Origin: Planctomycetia bacterium
Lineage (GTDB): Bacteria > Planctomycetota > Planctomycetia > Pirellulales > Thermoguttaceae
Length of the DNA: 61,136 nucleotides
Assembly: GCA_030527185.1 (NCBI GenBank)
Contig: JAUNBF010000002.1
Location: 1 to 61,136 of the forward strand
Reading direction: 5' to 3'
In this document: positions 9,391 to 19,551 of the stretch, one piece after another
How positions within the stretch are numbered: position 1 is the stretch's first letter
How the letters are laid out: the number at the start of each line of letters is the position of its first letter
Notes under the pieces: model-generated
What the model was told of the DNA's origin: nothing
Databases searched by the model: none
What the model saw: the letters and a program-made list of their open reading frames with translations, nothing else
Position numbers and translations under genes: made by a program

Positions 9391-10254
9391 ATGACCATGA
9401 AATTCACCAAAATGCACGGCTGCGGCAACGACTACGTTTATATCAACTGTTTCGAGGAGTCCTTCCCGACCGACGCGACAGTGCGGGAAAAGTTGGTTCA
9501 GCAGCTTTCAGATCGGCATTTTGGAATCGGCGGAGATGGCGTGATTCTCATCTGTCCGTCGGAAGTGGCGGACGCGCGGATGGTGATGTACAACGCGGAC
9601 GGTTCCAGTTCGGCCATGTGCGGAAATGGGATTCGGTGTGTCGCCAAGTTTGTGCATGACCACGGAATTGCCCGGAAAGAGACGTTGACAATCGAAACGG
9701 CTGCCGGAATCAAGACGATTCGGGTGGTGGAAAAGAAGGAAGGTTGGGCTGTCCGTTTGCAGGTGGATATGGGAGAGCCGATTTTGGACCCAGCCGCCAT
9801 TCCCGCTCACATTTCGCATGGCGTGGAGGAAAAAATCGCACTGGAAGATCGGACATTGAAAATAACCGCCGTTTCGATGGGAAATCCGCACGGGATTCTG
9901 TTTGTGGATGAGCCAACGGACGAGTGGGTTTTGAAAATAGGTCCGCGGTTGGAACGTCACCCCATTTTTCCGCAACGAGCCAACATCGAATTTGTGCAGG
10001 TTCTCTCTCCGCAGGAAGTCGTCATGCGGGTTTGGGAGCGTGGGACGGGCGAAACGCTGGCTTGCGGAACGGGTGCGTCGGCGGTCTGTGTGGCAGGTGT
10101 CTTGACAGGCAAAACCGAGCGAAACGTGTTGATTCACCTTCCAGGCGGGGATTTGGATTTGGTGTGGGACGCGGAAAGTGGTCACGTGCTGATGACGGGG
10201 CCGGCCACGGAAGTGTTTCATGGGGAAATAGCCCTTTCTGCGCTGCTGTCGTAG
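9391..10254 (+). CDS. dapF: Diaminopimelate epimerase
   Basis: DapF converts LL- to meso-2,6-diaminopimelate, the last intermediate before lysine and a peptidoglycan precursor. Both catalytic cysteines are present: C77 in SAMCGNGIR and C225 in LACGTGAS. The substrate motifs [26 protein letters not shown] and [11 protein letters not shown] are also there. At 287 residues it matches the usual length of 270-290. A second ATG two codons in is an equally good start. It lies 30 bases behind efpL and 28 before rnr on the same strand, consistent with one housekeeping transcript. Its presence implies that DAP synthesis runs in this organism, which bears on the unusual MurE near 47 kb. Confidence 0.97.
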   Translation: MTMKFTKMHGCGNDYVYINCFEESFPTDATVREKLVQQLSDRHFGIGGDGVILICPSEVADARMVMYNADGSSSAMCGNGIRCVAKFVHDHGIARKETLTIETAAGIKTIRVVEKKEGWAVRLQVDMGEPILDPAAIPAHISHGVEEKIALEDRTLKITAVSMGNPHGILFVDEPTDEWVLKIGPRLERHPIFPQRANIEFVQVLSPQEVVMRVWERGTGETLACGTGASAVCVAGVLTGKTERNVLIHLPGGDLDLVWDAESGHVLMTGPATEVFHGEIALSALLS

Positions 10255-10282
10255 AAAAGATTCACATAGTAAGGAGAAGCTC

Positions 10283-12637
10283 ATGAACGAGCAGGAAACA
10301 CGTGAAGCGGTTCTTCGGTGGCTGACGCGGCCACAGTACAATCCGGTGAAGGCATCGGTGCTGGCACAGCAGATTGGCTTGCTGAAGGAAGATTTTGCCG
10401 ATTTTCGCAAGTTGATCAAGAAAATGCGACGTGAGGGATGGATTACCTTCGGAGCAGGACACATTATTTATCCGGTGAAAGAGGCACTCGTTCGCAGCGG
10501 CCAAATCGTCGGCTATTTCAAACGTCATGCGGATGGATACGGCTTTGTACGAGAGACGGAGCTGCATCCCAACGCGGAAAATATCAGCGAGCCGCCGGAC
10601 GACATTTACATTCCACCGGGCAAGGCGATGGACGCTGCCAGTGGAGATTTTGTCGCGGTCACGTTGGATCGAAATTCCTCGCGACACCGACGTGGTGGCG
10701 GGCGTGGGCGGAGCGGTTCGATCGAACGGGTGATCGAGCGAGCCAAGCACCATTTTGTCGGCACGTTTCACGACCGCAACGGTGATGGTTGGGTGGAAGT
10801 GGACGGCAAGATATTCTCCGACCCGATTCACGTGGGTGATCCGACGGCCAATCGGGTTCAGGAGGGGGACAAGGTGGTGATCGAGATGCTCCGTTTTCCC
10901 TGTGCGTGGCGGGCAGGCGAGGCGGTGATTACGGAAATTTTGGGGCCACGGGGGGATGTTCGCGCCGAGACGCTGGCGGTGATGCACCAGTTCGATCTGG
11001 CGGAAAAGTTTGAGGAGCCGGTTCTTGTCGAAGCTCGTCATCAGGTCGAGGAATTTCAGAAAAAGGAGTCGGCAGGGCTGATGGCGGAAGAGGGACGTCG
11101 GGATTTGACCGACTGGTACACCATCACGATCGACCCGGCGGACGCACGCGATTTTGACGACGCCATTTCGATTCAAGCCCTGCCGAACGGGAACATGCGG
11201 TTGGGGGTTCATATTGCGGACGTGTCGTACTTTGTCCAGCCGGATACGCTGATGGATCGGGAAGCGTTCCGTCGCGGCAACAGCACGTACTTGCCGGATC
11301 GTGTCATTCCGATGTTGCCGGAAGTCCTCAGCAATGGTCTGGCCAGTTTGCAGCCGCATACGCCACGCCTGACGAAGAGCGTTTTGCAGGATTACGCACC
11401 GAATGGGTTGTGCGTCGATATTGAGTTGTGCGATTCGATCATTCAGAGCGATTATCGGCTGAATTACGAGCAGGTCGATCTTTTTTTCACGCAGGAAGAC
11501 GCGGGGGAAACGAATACCGAGTTGCCGCCGGAGGTTCAGGAGTCGCTGCGACAATTTCGGGCACTGGCGAAAATTTTGCGGGGACGACGCCATTCGCGGG
11601 GGATGTTGGTGATGAACCTGCCGGAAATTCGGCTCGATTTGGACGCTGACGGGAATGTCGTCGGTGTGCGTCGTGAGGAGAATACGGAAAGTCACCAGAT
11701 GATTGAGGAATTCATGGTTTCGGCCAATGAAGCGGTGGCACAGACGTTGGTGGACGCGGAATCGAATCTGATGAGGCGTGTTCACAAACCACCGACGTTG
11801 GCGAAATTGGACGCGTTGGGAGATTTTCTGGATGAAATCGGTCTGCGGATGGAAAGTAGCGCGGATCGCTTTGAGATTCAGAAAGTTCTGGAAAAAACGG
11901 CCGGGACGGAGAAGGAATCCGCCGTTCACCAGGCCGTTTTGCGAGCCATGCAGCGAGCGGAGTATTCCCCGGAGGAGGAAGGGCATTATGCTCTGGCAAG
12001 TGAGTGTTACTGCCATTTCACCTCCCCGATTCGGCGTTACGCGGACTTGACGATTCATCGGCAGGTGGAAAACCACATTCAGGGTAAGTCGCCCAAACGG
12101 AATTTCCGCAAGATTTACGACGAAGGGAAGCACCTCTCCTACTGCGAACAGAATTCCGAAGAGGCGGAACGGGAACTGACGCGGATCAAGATGTTGAAAT
12201 TTTTCTCCTCACGCGGCGAATTGGAACTGGATGCCACGGTCGTCAACGTCACTCGCTACGGCCTGTTCGTCCAGTGCAAAGACTATCCTCTGGAAGGGCT
12301 TCTTCCGTTGGCAGCGTTGCCGGACGATGAGTACCACTACGAACCACACGCCTACCGCCTGTCGGGCTACCATGCGGAAAACCAATTCCAACTCGGCGAC
12401 AAAATCCGCGTGAAAATCGTGCTGATCGACACCGATCGTCGGGATATTCGGTTTGAATTGGCTGGGGTGGAGAAAAAAATACGAAAAACCGCCAGGCCAG
12501 ACGCTTCCGTACCTTCCGTTTCGGGGGTATTGTCCTACGAAAAGGTGGTGAATGCCGGGAAAAAGCTGAAATTGAAGGGGAAGAAGAAGTTGGTGAAGTC
12601 CCCCAAATCGCGGGCAAAGCGAAAACGAAAACATTGA
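10283..12637 (+). CDS. rnr: Ribonuclease R
   Basis: A 784-residue RNB-family 3'-5' exoribonuclease. The N-terminal winged-helix region is followed by cold-shock domains (around 75-250: GYGFVRE.. and HFVGTFHDRNGDGWV). The RNB catalytic core has TIDPADARDFDDAIS, which supplies the Mg-binding aspartates, and CHFTSPIRRYADLTIHR. A C-terminal S1 domain (ELDATVVNVTRYGLFVQ) and a strongly basic tail (KKLKLKGKKKLVKSPKSRAKRKRKH) complete it, as in E. coli RNase R. It degrades structured RNA and takes part in rRNA and tmRNA-linked mRNA turnover. An AAGGAG Shine-Dalgarno precedes the ATG at good spacing. A pseudouridine synthase gene follows, making a small RNA-metabolism cluster. Confidence 0.96.
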   Translation: MNEQETREAVLRWLTRPQYNPVKASVLAQQIGLLKEDFADFRKLIKKMRREGWITFGAGHIIYPVKEALVRSGQIVGYFKRHADGYGFVRETELHPNAENISEPPDDIYIPPGKAMDAASGDFVAVTLDRNSSRHRRGGGRGRSGSIERVIERAKHHFVGTFHDRNGDGWVEVDGKIFSDPIHVGDPTANRVQEGDKVVIEMLRFPCAWRAGEAVITEILGPRGDVRAETLAVMHQFDLAEKFEEPVLVEARHQVEEFQKKESAGLMAEEGRRDLTDWYTITIDPADARDFDDAISIQALPNGNMRLGVHIADVSYFVQPDTLMDREAFRRGNSTYLPDRVIPMLPEVLSNGLASLQPHTPRLTKSVLQDYAPNGLCVDIELCDSIIQSDYRLNYEQVDLFFTQEDAGETNTELPPEVQESLRQFRALAKILRGRRHSRGMLVMNLPEIRLDLDADGNVVGVRREENTESHQMIEEFMVSANEAVAQTLVDAESNLMRRVHKPPTLAKLDALGDFLDEIGLRMESSADRFEIQKVLEKTAGTEKESAVHQAVLRAMQRAEYSPEEEGHYALASECYCHFTSPIRRYADLTIHRQVENHIQGKSPKRNFRKIYDEGKHLSYCEQNSEEAERELTRIKMLKFFSSRGELELDATVVNVTRYGLFVQCKDYPLEGLLPLAALPDDEYHYEPHAYRLSGYHAENQFQLGDKIRVKIVLIDTDRRDIRFELAGVEKKIRKTARPDASVPSVSGVLSYEKVVNAGKKLKLKGKKKLVKSPKSRAKRKRKH

Positions 12638-12728
12638 AAAAGAAACGAAGAAAATCGACCTTCCAACCTACGGAGTTGGCAAGGAAACCAAGCCACCTTA
12701 TCCGTTTTACAGACCAACAGGTTTACCC

Positions 12729-13775
12729 ATGAAAAAAACATCATCCCGCACGAAAACGGCTCGTAATCCGGGAGCGGTTGGACGTGTCAAAAAATTTCAG
12801 TCGGCGGGGAAAAAATCCACACCTGCGGCCAAACAGGCGGAAAATCGCGGAAAACGGGGACGGAAAGAGGAAGTCACCCTTTTTCCGGGTGGTTTTTCGT
12901 TCGTCCAGCCGATTTCCGCAAAACAGGAGCCTCCACAGCGTTCCGGCGTAAAAAAACGTGGGACGGGAGCGAAAAAAGAGCGTCCGGGTAAACCGACATT
13001 CCCGAAGCGTCCTTCTCGTGGAAAGCCGATTTCGGAAACGTCGCCACAGCCGGGAGAACGTTTGCAGAAAGTGCTGGCCGTGGCGGGGTTTGGGAGCCGG
13101 CGGGACTGTGAGGAGTTGATCCTGGCCGGACGTGTGATGGTGGATCGGGAAGTGGTGACGGAACTGGGGACGCGAGTTTTGCCGGAACAGACGATTCATC
13201 TGGATGGGGAACAGGTTCGTCGTACCCGCAAAAAAGCGTATTTTGCGTTGAACAAACCCGCGAACGTCATTTGCACCAACGACGATCCCTCCGGCCGTCG
13301 GCGAGCCATCGACCTGATTCACGAAAATGTGCCGGGGCTGTTTTCGGTGGGGCGGTTGGACTTGCACAGTGAAGGGCTTTTGCTCATCACCAACGACGGG
13401 GAGTTGGCCAATCGGCTGACGCACCCACGCTACGGCGTTCCGAAAGTCTATCGCGTCCGTGTTTCCGGCAAGCCGACGCGGGAGGAATTGGCTCAAATCT
13501 GCAAGGGTGTCCATCTTGCGGAGGGTCTGGCACGGGTGGAGGAGGTTCGGATTCACCATGTGTATCGCGACGGCACCACGATGTTGGAAATCACGCTTCG
13601 GGAAGGTCGGAATCGGGAAATTCGCCGCATTCTGGCACGAATTGGCCACAACGTTCTCGACCTGGTTCGCGTTTCGATTGGTCCTGTCAAACTGGGTCGG
13701 ATTCCCATAGGAATGTATCGTCCGCTCACCAATATTGAAGTGCGGGAATTGAAAAAAATGGTCGGTTTGGATTAG
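12729..13775 (+). CDS. rluB: Ribosomal pseudouridine synthase, RsuA/RluB family
   Basis: A 348-residue protein. The first ~100 residues are a Lys/Arg/Pro-rich disordered extension. An S4 RNA-binding domain follows (ERLQKVLAVAGFGSRRDCEELI..GRVMVDREVV). The catalytic domain holds GRLDLHSEGLLLITNDGELANRLTHP, where D211 is the expected catalytic Asp. KVYRVRV, LREGRNREIRRI and the C-terminal IGPVKLGRIPIG motif match RluB, which isomerises U2605 of 23S rRNA in E. coli; RluE or RsuA are alternatives. The basic extension is probably an RNA-binding tail as in other RluB proteins. It lies 91 bases after rnr. The AT-rich restriction enzyme gene starts 90 bases downstream, so this gene marks the left edge of the inserted segment. 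Confidence 0.88.
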   Translation: MKKTSSRTKTARNPGAVGRVKKFQSAGKKSTPAAKQAENRGKRGRKEEVTLFPGGFSFVQPISAKQEPPQRSGVKKRGTGAKKERPGKPTFPKRPSRGKPISETSPQPGERLQKVLAVAGFGSRRDCEELILAGRVMVDREVVTELGTRVLPEQTIHLDGEQVRRTRKKAYFALNKPANVICTNDDPSGRRRAIDLIHENVPGLFSVGRLDLHSEGLLLITNDGELANRLTHPRYGVPKVYRVRVSGKPTREELAQICKGVHLAEGLARVEEVRIHHVYRDGTTMLEITLREGRNREIRRILARIGHNVLDLVRVSIGPVKLGRIPIGMYRPLTNIEVRELKKMVGLD

Positions 13776-13865
13776 AATGAAGGCTCATTAATCATACCAA
13801 CCGAATTTATTAACAATCATTACTCTTACGAAGTAAAAATTAAGTGTAAAATAGTCAAAAAACCA

Positions 13866-16800
13866 ATGATTACAAAAATTGCACAGAATATCATTGAAAA
13901 AATTAGGGCTGTCCAACCTAATTTTATAAATGAAGAAGATGTTCGTATTAACTGTGAAACTATTTTTACAGAGGAATTATCTAAAATAGATATAGCTTAT
14001 AGAGCTAACTATGAAGTACAGGTAAAATCTGGAATTATTGACGCTCTTTTTAATAATCTCTTTATAGAATATAAAAAACCTAATATTTTAAGAAAAAATT
14101 TTTCTCAGTTTGTTTCCGAAAAGTCAAAGTATTTTTCAGCATTAGCAACAAAATATGGTACAGAAGAAGACAAAATATATGGTATTCTTTTGGATGGTTT
14201 TCAGATAGGTTTCTTTCGCAAAACCTCTAACGGAGAATTGCTTAGTGATGGTCCATACGATTTGTCCGACAAAACATTGTCTCGATTTATTCAGATTGCC
14301 AATGCAACCAAATACAAAGCTCTTACAAGTGACAATCTTCTGCATGATTTAGGAACTCATAGCACAATTACCAAAAAACTCCTTCGTGCTTTGTGGAAAG
14401 CCTTAAAAAAAAGGAAAAATCCTAGAACGAATATGTTTTTAAAAGAGTGGTCAAGATTATTTGGGCAAGTTTCTGATTTTAGAAATGGTGGAACAACGGT
14501 TATTAAAGAAGCTGAAAAATATGGAATTTCAATAACTGCTGAAGAATGTGGTACGTTTATATTTTCGCTTCATACTCTTTATGCAATTTATATTAAACAT
14601 TTAGCTCTCCGAATTTTACAAGCTAAACGAAGAGGTTGTTATGCCATTGCTGAAGAAATTTATGCGGGGAAATCTTTATTGGAAATCTCTCGTACTATAG
14701 AAAATGAAAGTGAATTCCAAAATTTAGGCATTTTAAACTTTTTGGAAGGAGATTTTTTTTGTTGGTATATTTCTGAATGGAATCAAGAAATAGAGGTTGC
14801 CATTCACCAATTAATCATAGATACTTTAGATAAATATGAGCCTTCAACAGGAACATTAAAACCGGAAATAGTACGTGACCTATTAAAAGAATTATACCAG
14901 GGGTTGATGTCCAAAGAAATACGGCATGATCTGGGAGAGTATTACACACCTGATTGGCTGGCTCATTATACAATTCGCAAAAGTGGTTATCAGGTGCAAG
15001 ATAGAATATTAGATCCTACCTGCGGTTCTGGAACATTTTTGGTATTATTGATCAATCAAACTATTGCAATTTTGAAAAATACCCATTCTGCGCAAAAATT
15101 AGTAGATTATATCACATCCCATATCTATGGAATGGATTTGAACCCTCTCGCAGTTCTAACAGCCAGAACAAATTATCTGATCACTTTAGAAGCTTATTTG
15201 GAAGACGTTGAGCATTTAGAACTTCCTGTTTATCTTTGCGATGCCATTTTTTCACCTCAAAAAAATGGTGATTATTATACTTATTTTATAGATACAGAGG
15301 ACGGAAGACTTTCTCTGAAATTACCATTAAAAGTATTTGAAAAAAATATTCTTGCTAAAGTTCTGAATGATATAGAATATTGCGTCCGTATATCCACATC
15401 TTCTGACAATCACCTTGTTACCGAAAACGAGGTGGAACAAAAATTAAGGGTATGGAAAAAATATGGATTATCAGATGATGATATAGAATGTCTTTTTTCC
15501 TTATATCAAGCCATTCTTCATTTGGAACGAAAAGAATGGAATGGAATATGGTGTCGTATTATTAAAAATCATTTTACATCAGCCCAGTTGAAAGATTTTG
15601 ATATAATCATTGGGAATCCTCCGTGGTTAAAATGGTCTGTATTACCTCCTGCTTATCGCCAAACCATTAAAGAATTTTGTAGAGATTATGACTTATTTTC
15701 ATCGGATAAATTTTACGGAGGGATCGAATCGGATGTATCTACTATAGTACTCTATTCTGTAGCAGAAAAATGGTTACGCTTCAATGGGACATTAGCTATG
15801 CTTATTACACGAAGTGTATTTAAAACAAAGTCTGCTGAAGGCTTTCGGAAATTTAGGATACCGAGTGATCACCATATTCAATTTGAAGTCCAGGAAGTAC
15901 ATGATTTTACTCCTCTAAAGCCTTTTCAAGAGGCTACGAATAAACCTACGTTACTACTGATGAAAAAAAATCTTCAGGGAACACATTACCCACTTGATTG
16001 GATTGTTTGGGATAAAAAAAATAATTATAGAATAATGAACTCTATGCCTTTAGAAGAAATTATCCAAAAAACACAAAGGATTCCTAAAGTAGCTGCACCG
16101 GTAGGGGCCTATGGTAGCCCTTGGTTAACCGTTCCTTCTAGCGAATTGTCTCTCTGTAAAATTTTAGCCAAAAAAGAAGGTGAACCTAAAAATTATTACG
16201 CCAGAAAAGGTATCTGTACGGATTGTAACGGTGTCTATTATGGAAATGTTCTAACTCAAAAAAAGCAATTTTGTGTATTTAGAAACAATCCATCTTTAGG
16301 AAGGAAAAATTTGCCTCAAATGGAATCTCACATAGAAAAAGAGATTGTTTTTCCTATCGCTCGCGGAAAAGAGATAAAGGCATTTCAATGGAATTTTGGA
16401 GGAACTTACGGTATTCTTCCTCAAAATTCTATGCATGGTTTTTCTATGGAAAAAATGCTTCTTGAGTATCCAGAGGCATTGAAATTTTTTTCTAAATTTC
16501 AAGATATTCTTCTAAAACGAGGGAGTTTGATACGCTATTTACCAAACGATCCTTTTTACACCTGTTGGAATGTTGGTATGTACACATTCGCCAAATATAA
16601 AGTCTGTTGGGCTGAAATTTCGGGACAATTTAAATCATGTATTTTATCGGAACAAAATGGGAATATAGTGATACCAGATCATAAAATTTATTTTATTCCC
16701 ACGAATAACAAAAGGGAAGCAGAGTACCTTTGTGCTTTTCTAAATGCCCCTGCGGTGGAACAGTTTGTTCTCGGATATGTTGAAACAACTCAGATTGGAA

Positions 16801-16958
16801 CCCATATTACAGATTATATTAAAATTCCCAAGTTTGATTATTTAAATGCTAATCACCTCCGGTTGGCTGATATAACTAATCACGTTATTTGTAAAAAAAT
16901 TTCACTCGAAAAAGCTAGAGAAGAAATAGACTCTCTTTTATCAACGATTATTATTTAA
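13866..16958 (+). CDS. Type IIG restriction-modification enzyme (fused nuclease-methyltransferase), horizontally acquired
   Basis: A 1030-residue single-chain enzyme. An N-terminal PD-(D/E)xK nuclease is suggested by E50, D59 in SGIIDALF, and E68-Y-K70 in FIEYKKP. A helical connector follows, then an N6-adenine methyltransferase with motif I DPTCGSGTF (383-391) and motif IV IGNPPWLKW (584-587 NPPW). The remaining C-terminal ~400 residues would hold the target-recognition region. This is the Eco57I/BREX-PglX-like layout, but the nuclease motif and isolated context favour type IIG. Codon use and base composition are very AT-rich (many AAA, TTT, ATT codons), unlike the GC-balanced genes on both sides. 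The gene appears intact. No specificity subunit, BREX genes or integrase accompany it. Confidence 0.85.
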   Translation: MITKIAQNIIEKIRAVQPNFINEEDVRINCETIFTEELSKIDIAYRANYEVQVKSGIIDALFNNLFIEYKKPNILRKNFSQFVSEKSKYFSALATKYGTEEDKIYGILLDGFQIGFFRKTSNGELLSDGPYDLSDKTLSRFIQIANATKYKALTSDNLLHDLGTHSTITKKLLRALWKALKKRKNPRTNMFLKEWSRLFGQVSDFRNGGTTVIKEAEKYGISITAEECGTFIFSLHTLYAIYIKHLALRILQAKRRGCYAIAEEIYAGKSLLEISRTIENESEFQNLGILNFLEGDFFCWYISEWNQEIEVAIHQLIIDTLDKYEPSTGTLKPEIVRDLLKELYQGLMSKEIRHDLGEYYTPDWLAHYTIRKSGYQVQDRILDPTCGSGTFLVLLINQTIAILKNTHSAQKLVDYITSHIYGMDLNPLAVLTARTNYLITLEAYLEDVEHLELPVYLCDAIFSPQKNGDYYTYFIDTEDGRLSLKLPLKVFEKNILAKVLNDIEYCVRISTSSDNHLVTENEVEQKLRVWKKYGLSDDDIECLFSLYQAILHLERKEWNGIWCRIIKNHFTSAQLKDFDIIIGNPPWLKWSVLPPAYRQTIKEFCRDYDLFSSDKFYGGIESDVSTIVLYSVAEKWLRFNGTLAMLITRSVFKTKSAEGFRKFRIPSDHHIQFEVQEVHDFTPLKPFQEATNKPTLLLMKKNLQGTHYPLDWIVWDKKNNYRIMNSMPLEEIIQKTQRIPKVAAPVGAYGSPWLTVPSSELSLCKILAKKEGEPKNYYARKGICTDCNGVYYGNVLTQKKQFCVFRNNPSLGRKNLPQMESHIEKEIVFPIARGKEIKAFQWNFGGTYGILPQNSMHGFSMEKMLLEYPEALKFFSKFQDILLKRGSLIRYLPNDPFYTCWNVGMYTFAKYKVCWAEISGQFKSCILSEQNGNIVIPDHKIYFIPTNNKREAEYLCAFLNAPAVEQFVLGYVETTQIGTHITDYIKIPKFDYLNANHLRLADITNHVICKKISLEKAREEIDSLLSTIII

Positions 16959-17008
16959 TTGATAATATATTGTAATTTTTCATCAAACATTATTTTACAA
17001 ATAGCCGT

Positions 17009-18841
17009 ATGAACTATTCGCAAATCCTTCGCAGTCAAATCCTTCCGAAAGTCCAAACGCCGGGACAGTATATTGGTGGGGAATGGAATATGGTGAAAAA
17101 AGACCCGGCGAGTGTGCGGGGACGGTTTTGTCTGTCGTTCCCGGACACGTATGCGATTGGGATGAGTTGCCATGGGATTCAGGTTCTGTATCACCTGATG
17201 AATCGGCTGCCGGATTTTTATTGTGAGCGGGTTTTTGCTCCTCTGCGTGATATGGAAACGGCACTGCGGGAGGCGGGTTTGCCGTTGGGGAGTCTGGAAA
17301 CCTCCACGCCGTTGAGCGAATTCGACGCGATCGGTTTTTCGCTCCAGCATGAATTGGGCTATGCGAATGTGTTGACAATTCTGGACTTGGGGGGAATTCC
17401 GATTCGTGCGGAAGCGCGGACAGAGACGCATCCACTGGTGATTGCGGGTGGGCCGTGCGTCCAGAATCCTGAGCCGATGGCACGGTTTATCGACGTTTTT
17501 ATTCTGGGGGATGGCGAGGAAGCACTTCCGGCAGTCAATCGTCTGTGGGTGGAGCTTCGGGAAAGTGGCAAAAGCCGAGAGGAAAAACTGGAGGTTTTGG
17601 CCAGGACGTTTCCGTGGCTCTACGTACCTTCCTGCTATGCCGTGCGGGAGGAGAAGGGGTTGCTTCTTCCGTACCCCAAAAAAGAGGGGATTCGTGAAAC
17701 GTTGACGCAGGCGGTGATTTCCCGGCTGGACGAGTATCCGCTGCCGGAAAAGCCTCTTGTTCCGAATGTGGAAGCGGTTCAGGATCGTGTGGCGATTGAA
17801 ATTATGCGTGGTTGCCCGTGGCGGTGCCGTTTTTGCCAGAGCAATCCGATTCGCCGTCCGGTTCGGTCACGGCAAGTGGAAACGGTGCTGCAAAACGCGG
17901 TGGAAGCGGTGAAAAATACGGGGTACAATGAAATTTCGCTCCTCTCCCTTTCGACGAGCGACTATCCCTGGTTTGAGGAGTTGACAGGGCGGTTGCGGGA
18001 GGTGATGGACTGCCAGAGAGTGGCGATCTCCGTGCCGAGCCTGCGTGTCAACAAAAATTTGGCGGAGGTGGGGGAGACGCTTTCGACCGAGCGACGCAGT
18101 GGTTTAACGATTGCCCCGGAGGCGGCATTGGACGACATGCGGAAGGTGATCGGGAAGCGCGTCACGAACGACGATTTGATGGCAGGCTGCCGGATTGCGT
18201 TTGAAAACCGTTTTCAACGGGTGAAATTGTATTTCATGGCCGGGTTGCCGGGGGAACGTGCGGAGGATTTGGACGGAATTGTTCAACTGGGCAAAAAAAT
18301 CGGCGATTTGGGCAAAGAGGTTTCGGGACGGTATCCAACGGTGGTCATCAGCGTCTCGAATTTGGTGCCCAAGCCGCAGACACCGCTCCAGTGGCACCCG
18401 ATGGCGACTCGGGAATACCTTCTTCAGGCACAGCGTTATCTGAAATCGTACCGCCTTCCCCGGTGGATGCAGGTCAAGTACCATTTCGTGGAAGGGAGTC
18501 TTCTGGAAGGGGTACTCTGCCGCGGCGACCGGAGGGTGGGGGAAGCGATTGAAAGGGCCTGGCAACGTGGGGCACGGTTCGACTCGTGGAACGACCAGTT
18601 TCAGCCGGAAATTTGGTGGGAGAGTTTGGAAGCGTGCGGTCTGGACGTGAATCGTTATCTGCACGAGGAACGGACGCCCAACGACCCACTTCCGTGGGGG
18701 CACATCGAAATTTTTCAGGGAAAAACGTATCTGGAAAAGGAATTTCACGAAGCCATGCAACAGAAATCGGAACTGGCACCCACGAAAAAGACGCTGGAAG
18801 TGCCTGATTTTGTTCGTCGCAAGGGAGGAAGACGGGAATGA
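17009..18841 (+). CDS. Radical SAM protein, TIGR03960-type (B12-binding-like N-terminus)
   Basis: A 610-residue protein of the widespread but uncharacterised radical SAM family that has a cobalamin-binding-like N-terminal domain. The iron-sulfur ligands are in [12 protein letters not shown] (C269, C273, C276). GGPC, GDGEE and [17 protein letters not shown] belong to the N-terminal part. The C-terminal [13 protein letters not shown] and the [12 protein letters not shown] block are family hallmarks. In many bacteria a TIGR03936 protein (DUF2344) is fused or adjacent; it is not seen here. The reaction is unknown. The ATG has no convincing Shine-Dalgarno. The stop overlaps the dtd start by four bases (ATGA), so the two are translationally coupled, perhaps linking it to translation quality control or RNA modification. 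Confidence 0.9.
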   Translation: MNYSQILRSQILPKVQTPGQYIGGEWNMVKKDPASVRGRFCLSFPDTYAIGMSCHGIQVLYHLMNRLPDFYCERVFAPLRDMETALREAGLPLGSLETSTPLSEFDAIGFSLQHELGYANVLTILDLGGIPIRAEARTETHPLVIAGGPCVQNPEPMARFIDVFILGDGEEALPAVNRLWVELRESGKSREEKLEVLARTFPWLYVPSCYAVREEKGLLLPYPKKEGIRETLTQAVISRLDEYPLPEKPLVPNVEAVQDRVAIEIMRGCPWRCRFCQSNPIRRPVRSRQVETVLQNAVEAVKNTGYNEISLLSLSTSDYPWFEELTGRLREVMDCQRVAISVPSLRVNKNLAEVGETLSTERRSGLTIAPEAALDDMRKVIGKRVTNDDLMAGCRIAFENRFQRVKLYFMAGLPGERAEDLDGIVQLGKKIGDLGKEVSGRYPTVVISVSNLVPKPQTPLQWHPMATREYLLQAQRYLKSYRLPRWMQVKYHFVEGSLLEGVLCRGDRRVGEAIERAWQRGARFDSWNDQFQPEIWWESLEACGLDVNRYLHEERTPNDPLPWGHIEIFQGKTYLEKEFHEAMQQKSELAPTKKTLEVPDFVRRKGGRRE

Positions 18842-19293
18842 AAGCCTGCATTCAACGGGTAACGCGAGCGGAAGTCCGGGTGGAAGGAGCGATTTGCGGC
18901 AAAATTGACGCGGGAATGCTGATTTTGCTGGGAGTGGCACAGGACGATTCGGAAAAAGACTCGGAAATTCTGGTTTCCAAAATTGTCGGCCTGCGGATTT
19001 TTGACGACGCGGACGGGAAAATGAATCTCTCGTTGCAAGATGTCCAGGGAGCCATTCTGGTGGTCAGCCAATTCACCCTTCTGGCCGACTGCCGGAAAGG
19101 TCGCCGTCCCGGTTTTACGGAAGCTGCCCCACCTGCCAAGGCGGAAGCGTTTTACGAAAATTTCGTGCGGCAACTGCGAAACGAAGGAATTTCTGTTGAA
19201 ACGGGGCGATTCCGAGCCATGATGGAAGTGGAACTGGTCAACGACGGGCCAGTGACGATTTGGCTCGACAGTCGGGAACTTCTTTCCCGTTAG
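18838..19293 (+). CDS. dtd: D-aminoacyl-tRNA deacylase
   Basis: A 151-residue homodimeric enzyme that hydrolyses D-aminoacyl-tRNAs (and glycyl-tRNAAla), protecting translation from D-amino acids. The two family signatures are intact: [17 protein letters not shown], and the NDGPVT segment carrying the Gly-Pro motif that gives chiral selectivity. The N-terminus [15 protein letters not shown] is the usual one. It is coupled to the preceding radical SAM gene by an ATGA overlap. A repeat-rich intergenic region follows. Confidence 0.96.
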   Translation: MKACIQRVTRAEVRVEGAICGKIDAGMLILLGVAQDDSEKDSEILVSKIVGLRIFDDADGKMNLSLQDVQGAILVVSQFTLLADCRKGRRPGFTEAAPPAKAEAFYENFVRQLRNEGISVETGRFRAMMEVELVNDGPVTIWLDSRELLSR

Positions 19294-19360
19294 GGGCGGG
19301 GGGCGTTTGTCCAGGGAAGTAGGATAGGTTATATGTTTCTACATTGAATTTCAGGAAAAC

Positions 19361-19422
19361 AACCCAAGCCCCTACCTCCGGGAGGGGAGGTCTGCGCAGC
19401 AGACAGGGGTGGGTTGGTGGAA
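19361..19422 (-). repeat. Palindromic intergenic repeat, copy A (inverted relative to copy B)
   Basis: An outer stem AACCCAAGCCCCT..AGGGGTGGGTT encloses two hairpins: a CCTCC/GGAGG arm and the perfect GTCTGC-GCA-GCAGAC. Read on the minus strand it begins TTCCACC and ends in GGCTTGGG, matching copy B (TTCCACC..GGCTTAGG) at similar spacing. A fragment ACCCAAGCCCCTAC recurs near 40.1 kb. Confidence 0.6.
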
Positions 19423-19473
19423 CTGGAAGAGACGTTCTAATGTAGTGAATTACGATAGAATGTTCCATGGCCA

Positions 19474-19536
19474 TTCCACCCCGCCCCACTCCGTCAGCCT
19501 GTCGGCTGCCACCTCTCCCAAAGGGAGAGGCTTAGG
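19474..19536 (+). repeat. Palindromic intergenic repeat, copy B
   Basis: Starts TTCCACC, contains CAGCC-TGT-GGCTG-type and CCTCTCCC-AAA-GGGAGAGG hairpins, and ends GGCTTAGG. Its 3' end overlaps the probable ribosome-binding region of the CvpA-like gene. The sequence style is that of dispersed REP/MITE-like elements of gut bacteria. Confidence 0.6.
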
Positions 19537-19551
19537 AGAAAGAATAGAAGT

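Noticed and set aside
10262..12133. 623-codon minus-strand frame opposite RNase R
   Set aside because: Antisense shadow of rnr; composition is unnatural and no start signal or motif is seen.
14401..15970. A8 and T8 runs within the restriction enzyme gene as phase-variation tracts
   Set aside because: Runs of this length are expected in such AT-rich coding sequence, and the frame is intact across them.
13866..16958. BREX PglX or type I HsdM as alternative identities of the AT-rich methyltransferase
   Set aside because: No BREX genes, HsdS or HsdR are adjacent, and the N-terminus carries a plausible PD-(D/E)xK nuclease motif, favouring type IIG.
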